Shown: positions 47,401 to 54,749 of the stretch, one piece after another
Layout of the letters: every line of letters starts with the position of its first letter
How positions within the stretch are numbered: position 1 is the first letter of the stretch
Assembly (NCBI GenBank): GCA_928724745.1
Contig: CAKMXJ010000039.1
Span: forward strand, 868,001-932,000
Length of the DNA: 64,000 bases
Reading direction: 5' to 3'
Source of the DNA: Anthracocystis setariae
Lineage: Eukaryota > Basidiomycota > Ustilaginomycetes > Ustilaginales > Ustilaginaceae
Notes under the pieces: generated by a model
What the model saw: only the letters and a program-made list of their open reading frames with translations
What the model was told of the DNA's origin: nothing
The model's database searches: none
Program-made: the position numbers and the translations under genes

Positions 47401-50400
47401 GGCTCTTCGAGCGGCTCGGTCCGCAACAACCATCGCAATACTGTTGGCGCCGCACTTTCGGGGCTACGCAACGTGGAGCATGCGCAGAGCAACCAGTTGG
47501 AAGAGCTGGTGCTGCGACCAGGTGGCGAGTACCGCGTGTTTGTGTCCTACCGTCCAGAGCGGGTGGTTTGGGATGCTGACTTCACTGGCGGCCGTCTCGT
47601 TGAGAAGACGTTCCGGATCTCGCTCGATTACTCGCGGGCCCGTCTCGCCAACATGAGGAGTCGAGGAGGTCGAGAGAGGAGGACTGTAGTTTGCCACAGC
47701 CGAACCTGCACCTCTTTTATCTCGATCAGTCCCAAGATGATCGACCTTGGTGAGGTGCAGGTCGGCACACGCAAGTCGGCCAACATCTCCGTCACCAATC
47801 GATCCGAGTTGACTGCGCGTGTGGATTTGCGCTTCGTCTCGAAAGTGCTTAGCATGTATCGCGACGAGGTAGCAATCCCCGCGCTGCAGACAGTCGAGCT
47901 CAAGGTTGAGTCGTTCCCGCGCAGAGTCAACGAAACCTACCGCAAGCAAATCACGGTCGCAAATTTGCTCAACAGACAAGGTGATCAGATCTTCGAAGTG
48001 CGTTCTCGCAACGTGGACAAGCAACGCATCAGCTTCCACTCGCTCTTCTACCGAATTCTAACGCCGACCGGATCCAACTTTGTCGACTTTGGAGATGTCA
48101 ACATCAACTCGATGCGCATGCGCACCTTCACGATCGAGAACGTGTCGAACCAGAAGCTGTCGTTGGAGTTGAGCCCGGCACACCCCGAGGATGTGACGCT
48201 GTACATCAAGGCACCTGCCACCGACGCAAGGACGGACAACAGCCCCAAGCTGGAGGCCAACAGTGGATCTAAGCACGGCGAGCTACAGATCTCTGATATG
48301 CAAGGCAGCAGCGGCGACGCGGTGGAAGGACAGAATGCTAGCACTACCGGCAGTGTCAGTAAGGGTAAGTTGAGCAAGCCTGCGATGAAAGGGGCCGACT
48401 TGAAGGAGCGATTCCTCGAGACCATCTCGGTCGACTCGCCCACCTCGGTCCGAACGGAAAACGCATCCTGGAGACTGGCCCAGAAACACAGCCACTACCG
48501 CAACAAGGAGGATGGAAACACCGCCTCTGCTCAGAGGAAGGCCATCAGCTCGGGCAAGCCCAAGCCGACCATCAACTTGTTTGCAGCGCTCAAAAAGGGC
48601 GGCAAAGGCAGGATCACAGTCAGCTATGGCAAAACGGTTACGTTCAAAGACCGCACGCTCATCAGCGAATTCGAGTATTTGGACTTGGCGTCGGGACCAC
48701 CGGTCGATGCGAAGCGCATCCCGGCTAAAAGCAAGAAGTATGCGCTTCTAGAGAACATCACAACGGGCGGTAAGCCCAAGAGTCTGGGTCAGACGACAGG
48801 TGCCAAGCATGCGCACGACGAAGAAGGTAGCAATGGAGGTAATGGCAAGACCAAGTCCGCCAAATCCAAGTCGAGCAAAGAGACTAAGGACAAGTCGAAA
48901 GAAGTCAAGTCGGAGGCTGGCTCGCTGTCGCCCAAGGCCTCAACATCGAAAGCTGCCTCGGCGGTGCCCAGGCTTCCGTCGCCGTTAGCAAACGATATCA
49001 AGACTCACGATGGGTCGCGTCGCAGTGTGCCGAACAAGGAGGCATCCTCATCCACCTCTGGCAATGGCAGCAAGTCGCAGCCGGCTTCAGCTATTCGTCA
49101 GCATGGGAAGGGCTCGAAGGAGGGCAAGATCAGTGATGCATCCGCACGAGTCCACTTCTCTCCTGCACTCACTGGCAAGCGTAAGGCGCAACCCGTGCTC
49201 TCCAACCCCGTCGATGTTTCAAGAATGGCGCTGGAGGATCTTCTTGCAGCCGTCGAGGCTCAGACGAGTATGCTCAGTACTTTTTTCCTCGGCAGTCCCG
49301 AGGCCGAAGAGCAATTTGTGCGGGCTGAAATCAATCTTCGACGAGAATTGCAAAGTTCGATTGACTCGGGCAAGCTCATTCCGCTCGAAGTGCTCGACGT
49401 CGCGCCTCATTCCGAAGGCCAAGTGATAGCGGTCTACCACCCCAGCGGCAGCACACGCCCCCACATTCAGGGCAACGCCAGGAAACAAGACTCGCGTATC
49501 TTCATGCGTCTGGTCGAATTCGATATGGGCGTCGTGCGCCAATCGGAGGAGTTTTCTGGTATGGCTGAGCTCGAAGCTGATGAGCTGCCTGTCAGGGATC
49601 TCATGCTGAGAAGCAACACTTGCAGGAGCCTGCTGGAGCTCGGTCAGCCGCACATCAACTTTGGTCACATGGAAAAGGGCGATTCGAAGGCGAGGAAGAT
49701 CCTGATTCAGAACAGGAGCGAATGGGCATTGAGGTATTGTATCCGCAAGAGCGGAAGCATCGCGTCTGGTGACATCAAGCTCTCCTCTGGGCGCTATGGC
49801 GTGGTGCCGGGTTATGGCAAGCGGGAGGTGGAGTTTGTTTTCTCGCCATCCATGTCTGGTCCGTTCCAGGAGAAGCTGGTGGTAGAGAACGTGGCCGACA
49901 GAGATAACGACCAGACGGTGGTGCTGAAAGCGAATGTGAGGAAGACGCCCAACTTTGCAGTGGATCCGGGCGCGATCAACTTTGGTGCGCTCTCGCCCGG
50001 CAAGCTCTCTACACCGGAATCGTTTGTGCTCACCAACACGACGGCCAAGACCCGTTCTTTCGTCATCGCGATCGATGGCCACGATCTTCTGCATCAGCGC
50101 TGTTTGCTGGATGTAGGGCTCAGTACGGCTAGTGGGGAGGAGGTGGGAGGCAGGTTGTCGAAAGAAGAGGAAGAGGAGATCGAGAATCTGTCTCAGAAGC
50201 TCAAGATTGCCAGCAGGAAGGGAAATGTGGATAAGGTGAAGAAGTATGAGGAGAGGTTGGTGGCGTTGGGCGTCAAGGTGAACGCGACCTCGGCGGACCA
50301 GGGCAGTGCAGATGCGGGGCAAGGGGATGCGGAAAGGAAGCAAGAGCCTAAAGCCACCGAAGCGGTGGAACCAGTGCCGGTGACGCCCACAAGCGACAAG

Positions 50401-50724
50401 CCGAAGGAGCTCAAGCGAATCTCGTCCACGGTGACATGCTCGCTGGGGCCGAACCAGTCGAAACGGCTCATCTTGCGCGTCCGTCCATCGGCGGTGCAGT
50501 CGGCCATCCCGAGCAACACCAGCGATCCGACCGACAGAAGGACTGTCGACAAAGCGGGCATGGAAGAAGTGTCGGTGCCCGTCAAGGTGCACGAGGTCAA
50601 GAACCAGGACGAACTGAAGACGGTGATGCTTCTAGCTACGGTCGAGTTTGAAGTGGATGGTGGCAGCCAAGCCGAGGTGGAAGATTTTGCCGGAGATGCC
50701 GTCATTTTTTCGTGGTCAGAATGA
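44410..50724 (+). CDS. Giant protein with seven ASH/MSP (hydin-like) Ig segments
   Basis: I do not know a characterised fungal orthologue. The 2104-aa protein repeats an Ig-like strand pattern, 'xxFGxVxxGxxxxxxxxxxNxSxxxxxxxxx', typical of ASH/MSP domains (ASPM, SPD-2, Hydin). I see it at about residues 211-270 (CLRFDHSYLNHAPC), 560-600 (YLDFGDVIVGQTHAQTLTLRN), 695-730 (YLDFGDCYGGHW), 1101-1150 (MIDLGEVQVGTRKSANISVTN), 1221-1270 (FVDFGDVNINSMRMRTFTIEN), 1743-1785 (HINFGHMEKGD) and 1848-1893 (AINFGALSPGK). Linkers are Ser/Ala/Lys-rich, with a basic KSAKSKSSKETKDKSKE block near 1480. A coiled coil (EEEEEIENLSQKLKIASRKG) lies near 1915-1958. No signal peptide or membrane span. Start context CCACCATG is excellent. 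Such domains usually bind microtubule or centrosome/cilium structures, or VAP-type partners; a cytoskeletal or membrane-contact role is inferred. Confidence 0.85.
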   Translation: MSDNTYLTKSPRFAIEEEPGDSHSSCGKSWVGAFERVLGDRQSLADERPSRPAAKSVVATNPVIGARDARSLSAHPTLAEDRLSESRSANPSRAGSSHSGGHASPSLRAIAISDAAIAPLSDNASANGHILGSSDADYNGGSLTRFRTNSSSGSMSLVSLPSSSAPSTHIASSSTSYGASLQPTSKPAPFSLHIGPPQLADTADLRVHSQGPAHISINTVDCLRFDHSYLNHAPCVHHIMVTNRSADRSALVRLESDLRQGLTFMRRKRTAPQNEFEPVAWPSNSLAWAQNGGFIPSNLRGWRHVLANLENADSFVLAPLQTTKVYVVLRPTDFVEEAEPERTTIQWPYQAPLSPSAQAISNQLGEAGSSALAIARSDYAMVTSPVSTPAAVGDRDHSTFSAGASDRESTGSLTDEPGLVSPRSAPELHGSRNTSRIQTARPLHSAFGLRGSISVTSWPLAFSEGDKDGSAEQAQTHAQRGAQPSSSTSASTSSRPTSAYGTQALTTSAGSSVISALRSQPDEREIQKIRIPVAAQCCRPFIDAAISSPASLDTTQTMHGSAIYLDFGDVIVGQTHAQTLTLRNLSEIDCFCQVKLEEADNMLQTPPISLVQADTDETVPSVWAGDQEASAYHPVVLAKLESKQIKVSLKPQEPCRDYEQVLTITSLHNSANSIRVVIRANMLGTAKDEALSVLSGDYLDFGDCYGGHWTKQLLVLKNNADVLLDVSFGVQKGYEVLFQLAELAPQAEDDTLDPEDLPPSTHLSELSLSCASTDDRSLMSSGAESSSAGLDPDGANSAFEYGRQSLTEEQRATASELAKTPTHHAQAAAIEPPRLELPAADGSEACHLLEARRGSAQTDEDGVDASSVASQAGSRSNSPELAPFSPPSHPPLSAVLASSAAEAARASKGEVPHLNLMDRVHSAARPQSLASYSDFDQASVSTNPQSHASSGLASRPDSRGRPAESERHDDAYSVRSAHTALSLDSRPGPYPAASSHAGSSSGSVRNNHRNTVGAALSGLRNVEHAQSNQLEELVLRPGGEYRVFVSYRPERVVWDADFTGGRLVEKTFRISLDYSRARLANMRSRGGRERRTVVCHSRTCTSFISISPKMIDLGEVQVGTRKSANISVTNRSELTARVDLRFVSKVLSMYRDEVAIPALQTVELKVESFPRRVNETYRKQITVANLLNRQGDQIFEVRSRNVDKQRISFHSLFYRILTPTGSNFVDFGDVNINSMRMRTFTIENVSNQKLSLELSPAHPEDVTLYIKAPATDARTDNSPKLEANSGSKHGELQISDMQGSSGDAVEGQNASTTGSVSKGKLSKPAMKGADLKERFLETISVDSPTSVRTENASWRLAQKHSHYRNKEDGNTASAQRKAISSGKPKPTINLFAALKKGGKGRITVSYGKTVTFKDRTLISEFEYLDLASGPPVDAKRIPAKSKKYALLENITTGGKPKSLGQTTGAKHAHDEEGSNGGNGKTKSAKSKSSKETKDKSKEVKSEAGSLSPKASTSKAASAVPRLPSPLANDIKTHDGSRRSVPNKEASSSTSGNGSKSQPASAIRQHGKGSKEGKISDASARVHFSPALTGKRKAQPVLSNPVDVSRMALEDLLAAVEAQTSMLSTFFLGSPEAEEQFVRAEINLRRELQSSIDSGKLIPLEVLDVAPHSEGQVIAVYHPSGSTRPHIQGNARKQDSRIFMRLVEFDMGVVRQSEEFSGMAELEADELPVRDLMLRSNTCRSLLELGQPHINFGHMEKGDSKARKILIQNRSEWALRYCIRKSGSIASGDIKLSSGRYGVVPGYGKREVEFVFSPSMSGPFQEKLVVENVADRDNDQTVVLKANVRKTPNFAVDPGAINFGALSPGKLSTPESFVLTNTTAKTRSFVIAIDGHDLLHQRCLLDVGLSTASGEEVGGRLSKEEEEEIENLSQKLKIASRKGNVDKVKKYEERLVALGVKVNATSADQGSADAGQGDAERKQEPKATEAVEPVPVTPTSDKPKELKRISSTVTCSLGPNQSKRLILRVRPSAVQSAIPSNTSDPTDRRTVDKAGMEEVSVPVKVHEVKNQDELKTVMLLATVEFEVDGGSQAEVEDFAGDAVIFSWSE

Positions 50725-50804
50725 ATGGAGAATGACGAGTTCAAGCTTTTGCATTGAGATTGAGTAGAGCAGGGTTGGGTTGTTTGTGCTTGCTCAGTTT
50801 GTGC

Positions 50805-51400
50805 CTTTCTCTCCATGTGACGGCAGTCTACGTTGCTCCTCGTTCATTGAGTCGTCGTGAGTGTGCTTCCTCAATTGGCGCTTTTGTGGGAGTGGGTTTG
50901 GTCGAGATGCTGAATTACAAACGAGGTGAACAGCAGCTCTGCAATTGGGGGGCGCTCGTTTATTGAGTCGTGTTGATTTATACTTGCTCAGTCCGTTCTT
51001 TTCTCTCCCTCTCTCCTTCTCTCCCTCTCTCCTTCTCTCCCTCTCTCCTTCTCTCCCTCTCTCCCTCTTTCTCTCTCTCTCTCTCTCTCTCAGGCGTAGT
51101 GGGTGTAGGTTGTCGTTCTCTCTGTGTAGGTGTTGAGGTACTGGATTGCAAACGAGGCGGGACAGCGGCTTCCTATGCAGACGACGGGTGTTCGATCTTG
51201 CCTTGCCAGCGAGGACAGTTTCCGCTGCTCCTCATGCATTAAGCCGTGATGAATGTGCTTCCTCAGTCCGTACCATTCTCTCTGTGTGTCGAAACGAGGT
51301 GTGGGGACGGCATCTATGCGGGCGGGGGTAAAATCTTGCCATGTGAGGGCAGTTTCCTTTGCTCTTCACCGAGATAAAGACGCTTGAACAGCACGACCGT
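50805..51400. repeat. Degenerate tandem repeat (four units) overlapping the micropeptide's last exon
   Basis: Four related units can be aligned, anchored at about 50830, 50950, 51222 and 51355. Shared blocks are GGCAGT..T.CG.TGCTCCTC, CATT.AG.CGT, TG.GCTTCCTCAGTCCGT and AAACGAGGTG...GACAGCGGC. Unit length is about 120-135 bp; the spacing of 273 bp between the second and third is explained by an inserted CT tract (51000-51091). The unit at 51355 encodes the C-terminus of the 55-aa protein on the minus strand. In the copies at 51222 and 50830 the same minus-strand frame keeps EEQRKL and EEQRRLPSHG. Confidence 0.75.
51000..51091. repeat. CTCTCCCTCTCTCCTT tandem repeat and CT tract
   Basis: A 16-bp pyrimidine unit repeats about four times and then degrades to a plain CT tract. 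It sits inside the larger degenerate tandem array. Confidence 0.9.
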
Positions 51401-51577
51401 TGTAGCCACGAGCAGTGGGAAGGAGATCACGATTGTCTGTCGAAGGGCCACGGTAGGCGCGAGAGAGAGAGAGAGAGAGAGGTCAGCTGAGGGTAAATAC
51501 CAAGTATCATGGATGAGGGATAGGGGGCTTACTCTAATTCGCCGTTGTTCGGGCGTGAGTGGGATTCGTGGTGCCAT
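51314..51577 (-). CDS. 55-aa single-span membrane micropeptide
   Basis: Two exons, 51533-51577 (15 codons) and 51314-51436 (40 codons plus stop), join in phase 0 across a 96-bp intron with a GTAAGC donor, a CT-rich tract and a TTCGACAG acceptor. The product starts MAPRIPLTPEQRRIR, then has one membrane span (TIVISFPLLVATTVVLF), then KRLYLGEEQRKLPSHG and a Pro-rich end. Basic residues flank both sides of the span. The size and the xxPEQRR-TM-KRLxLGEExR layout recall small fungal mitochondrial inner-membrane assembly factors, but I cannot name the family. Unspliced translation gives a Ser/Leu repeat from the CT tract, which is clearly intronic. The C-terminal coding half belongs to a tandem repeat that continues downstream. 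Confidence 0.72.
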   Translation of the reverse strand: MAPRIPLTPEQRRIRVSPLSLIHDTWYLPSADLSLSLSLAPTVALRQTIVISFPLLVATTVVLFKRLYLGEEQRKLPSHGKILPPPA

Positions 51578-52413
51578 CGGTTTAGCTTGACTTTTCGACA
51601 AGGGAGGTGGACGAGAAGAGGAGAGAGAGAGGGGGGAATTGTTTGTGGAGCAAGTGCGAAATCTAAGCGGTGCGTCGAGTCCCGAGTTCCGAGAATCCCC
51701 CCCCTCCTCCCCCCCTTCTTCCTTCGACGAGAGGTTGCGAAGTTTGTGAACTTCTACAAACCCTTGGATTCCGGAGAAGCAAGAAGGCAAGGTGGGTTCG
51801 GGAAGCAGAAGTGCGGAGTGGTGTGGGAAAGAGAGCCAATGATCGGGTTGAGGGCCAGTGTGCGGTGGAAGCGTGGAAGGATGTGATATGTCACGTTGAA
51901 TAGCGCCAACTTGCAAAAAAGGTGGTGCTCAGATTTCCTCCCTGCCCTCCACCAGGGCCCACTACCTCCCACAGCACCCCCCCCCCCCGTTAGCGAAGCA
52001 AACAGTGAGCGTCGTACGGGACTTGAGGTGGCGATGGTCACTCTGATGGAGAATACCAGTGTTCGATGCTAGTGTACGGTTGAGCAGCGTTCTACGATCC
52101 CTTACCCTCTCTCCCCTTGGATACTTCTTACAGGGGTTGTAGAACTCTCCGGAGTATCAGTACCAACTTATATGTATCAAGATGAGAGCAGCTTACTTCC
52201 TGCTCACCGCCACCACCACCACTACCACCACCACTACCGATATCGTCTTGAACGCTTCTCTTCGATGTTGTAGAGTGTCGTTGACCGACGCTACCCTCTT
52301 CCAATCCTTCCCCCATAGCCCTATCGTATCCTGCAACTCCATACCACTTTGAACAAGCATAGACTAGCCGGTTCTAGTCCATCCTTCCATACTCGCCAAC
52401 GAAACAATCCACA
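51578..52413. other. Intergenic, micropeptide / 727-aa protein
   Basis: Divergent promoter region. It contains C12 at 51977-51988 and CCACCACCACTACCACC repeats near 52208-52240. A minus-strand frame from an ATG at 52316 (MGEGLEEGSVGQRHS, then a Gly run) ends in a GTAAGC donor at about 52196, which could be the first exon of another small gene, but no following exon is convincing. Confidence 0.4.
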
Positions 52414-54597
52414 ATGAGCACTTCTCTCACTGAAGGCCTAGGCATCGGTCTAGGTTTTCCCACCCTAGCCACCAAACTCGCTTTCAACGACGCCCTCCCT
52501 CTCACCTCTCTCAAACCCTCCCCTCCTCCCCTCCACCACAACCCCCACCTCCAGCTTCGTTGGCCATACACCACTCGTCACACAAGTACCACTCACACTT
52601 TCGATGAGAACTACGACTCGTCACCGACATCTTCATCTGAAAGCGCCTCGGCGGTCTCCGAACCAGGAACAGCATCGACTACTCATGATGTCCTCCACTC
52701 CTACTTCTCCCCCACCTTTTCCGACATCTCTAGTGCCGATGAAGACGAGAGTGACAAGAAAATATATTTCCTCTCCACCGGTCCCAGGCACCCCCATCGC
52801 AGAATCAAGAGCGACACTTTCCACTTTCCTCTACCTCCCCAACACCCTCGTTTCGCCCCGCCCAAATCCGCCCTCAAGGTCGCAAAACAAGGCTGGTCGC
52901 CCTACTCAAGCACGCCCGGCACGCCCAACTTGACTGAGGAAACAATACCATCGCATGGTTCGCCACCGTCAAGCTGCTCGTCACACACACTCGTGTCGTC
53001 TTCCTCTGACACGGAGAGCGAGTGCGAGTGCGAGGATGAGGATGCGGTAAAGCTGGCGAGACTGCATGCGAGTTTGTTCTTGCTGGAGGGAGGAACGCGC
53101 GAATTGGCGCTGTCGGGCTTGGATGAGCAGACGAGGGCGAGTACGAGTGTCGAGGAGAAGATGGCGTATCTCTGCGGGCTCGGATACAGGTGCGATAGTG
53201 GCGGGAAACGGAGATACGGGCGTGGTCGTAAGATGACTTGCGGCGAGGATGCTGAGGGAGGCAGATGGGGTGACGAGGAAAGCGGAGCTAAAGTTAGAGA
53301 GCGGGTGGTGGAGAGTTTTGCCCCCGAGATGGCCAGGGCCAAGGTAAGGGTGGTGTCGAATGTGGCAAGTGCTGTGACCAGTAGTGTCTCAAGTCCGATT
53401 CTGTGCGGTGCTCTGGCTGCACAGATGACTGAAGAAGAGATGGAGGAAGGAGATGTGACGATCAAATGCAATCCGGAAGCATCGTTCCTCCCAACCAAGG
53501 AGGAGCTTTTGGGAGAGGAGTTCAGCTTCGTCCTCAATGACTCTCTCTTCTCTCCTAAAAGAGTGCAGGATACAGGCCTTTTCACTCCACCACTGAGCAC
53601 GCCTGAGCTAGGCCTCTCCGGCTCGGGCTCTCCCACCATGATGGACAGTCTGCCCTCACCTATCGGCTTCAAATCGTCTTCCACTTTCAGCAAAACGCTA
53701 CATCTGTCGCCACGTGTGCATGGCTGTAGACCGTACACCACCTCTTCCTCCATCAACCCTTTCACCTACGCCCTGTCGCCCCGACCATCCGTCCTCACCG
53801 GCTTCAAGACACAGTCCGATTCATTCTGCGACGAGGAGGGGGAGGAAGTGAGAATTGAAACTGCCTCGCGTACCACGTTCACGCCAACTCGAGCCACGCT
53901 GTCCGTCCTCTCTCGACCACGCCCACTACCGAGTTCTCGCTCCAACAGCTCTCTCTTCTTAAGTACGAGTTCGGATTTGCTTCAAAAACCACTATCCCCC
54001 TCTCCACTTTCGGTGCTGGCTCGACCGCGACCCGTGCAACCCAACCTTGCCAACAGTGGTGGCTTCACCAACAAATCCATCTACCCACCCCGCCTTTCCA
54101 AGGACAGGATCAAAGCAGAGATGAGGGTGGAGGTGGCGAACTCGCTTTCCACTCCCACAATCCTCGCTGCTGATAAAATGAGGCGGAGTGGGGAGGGAGT
54201 ATGGATCCATGTTCCGCAGCGAAAGAGCTCGCTCGATGTTCGGGTGGTTCATCCGAACAGCATCAGTTACGATCCTGAATTGATAGCCAGCTTTCACAGT
54301 TCCGCTTCACCGTACTTGAACGAGAACAGCAGCCGCAGCGGGGTTTGTTCGAGCGCCGCCAGGGTGGCCAAGGCAAGGAGGAGGGAGGAGGGGGGAGGAT
54401 TGTCCAAGTCGCTTTCTTTGCCGGTGTTGTTCACCGCCAGGACGGAGTCGCAGAGAAAGAGGGGGAAGAGAGGAGCGAAAGGTCAGAGGAGGGATACGGT
54501 CGGGACTGTGGAGCAAGAGGACTTCAGAAAGGACCCGCCTCAACAGGGAATCCTTATCGAACAGGAACAAGTCACAAAGTTCGGCTATGCTCTGTAA
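52414..54597 (+). CDS. Hypothetical Ser-rich protein, 727 aa
   Basis: Not recognised. The long frame with strong codon bias is clearly coding. Most of the 727 residues are Ser/Pro/Thr-rich and disordered, with an acidic patch (TESECECEDED) near residue 205. One segment looks ordered: about 210-260, VKLARLHASLFLLEGG ... SVEEKMAYLCGLGYRCDSGGKRRYGRGRK, a helix pair followed by a basic strip. KSALKVAK and RRIKSDTFHFPLP near 125-160 and GVWIHVPQRKSSLDVRV near 600 are other possible short motifs. No signal peptide or membrane span. Start ATG at 52414 (CACAATG). It converges on NOP9 (152 bp between stops). RRIKSDT and QRKSS are good basophilic kinase sites; a signalling or transcription role is a guess. 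Confidence 0.75.
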   Translation: MSTSLTEGLGIGLGFPTLATKLAFNDALPLTSLKPSPPPLHHNPHLQLRWPYTTRHTSTTHTFDENYDSSPTSSSESASAVSEPGTASTTHDVLHSYFSPTFSDISSADEDESDKKIYFLSTGPRHPHRRIKSDTFHFPLPPQHPRFAPPKSALKVAKQGWSPYSSTPGTPNLTEETIPSHGSPPSSCSSHTLVSSSSDTESECECEDEDAVKLARLHASLFLLEGGTRELALSGLDEQTRASTSVEEKMAYLCGLGYRCDSGGKRRYGRGRKMTCGEDAEGGRWGDEESGAKVRERVVESFAPEMARAKVRVVSNVASAVTSSVSSPILCGALAAQMTEEEMEEGDVTIKCNPEASFLPTKEELLGEEFSFVLNDSLFSPKRVQDTGLFTPPLSTPELGLSGSGSPTMMDSLPSPIGFKSSSTFSKTLHLSPRVHGCRPYTTSSSINPFTYALSPRPSVLTGFKTQSDSFCDEEGEEVRIETASRTTFTPTRATLSVLSRPRPLPSSRSNSSLFLSTSSDLLQKPLSPSPLSVLARPRPVQPNLANSGGFTNKSIYPPRLSKDRIKAEMRVEVANSLSTPTILAADKMRRSGEGVWIHVPQRKSSLDVRVVHPNSISYDPELIASFHSSASPYLNENSSRSGVCSSAARVAKARRREEGGGLSKSLSLPVLFTARTESQRKRGKRGAKGQRRDTVGTVEQEDFRKDPPQQGILIEQEQVTKFGYAL

Positions 54598-54749
54598 ACC
54601 CTAACCCCCCTTCCCCCCACAACATCACATTTAATCCCATCGCATGTACTTACACCCCTCGATCCCAACCCCCTTTATGAAATGCACAAACCATCATCAC
54701 ACCTCAAAAACCCGCAGAATTTCAACGATTTCGATAAGAATTGCCAACA

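Noticed and set aside
51384..51590. Plus-strand frame with Arg-Glu repeats over the CT/AG tract
   Set aside because: The repeat residues come from an AG microsatellite inside the micropeptide intron.
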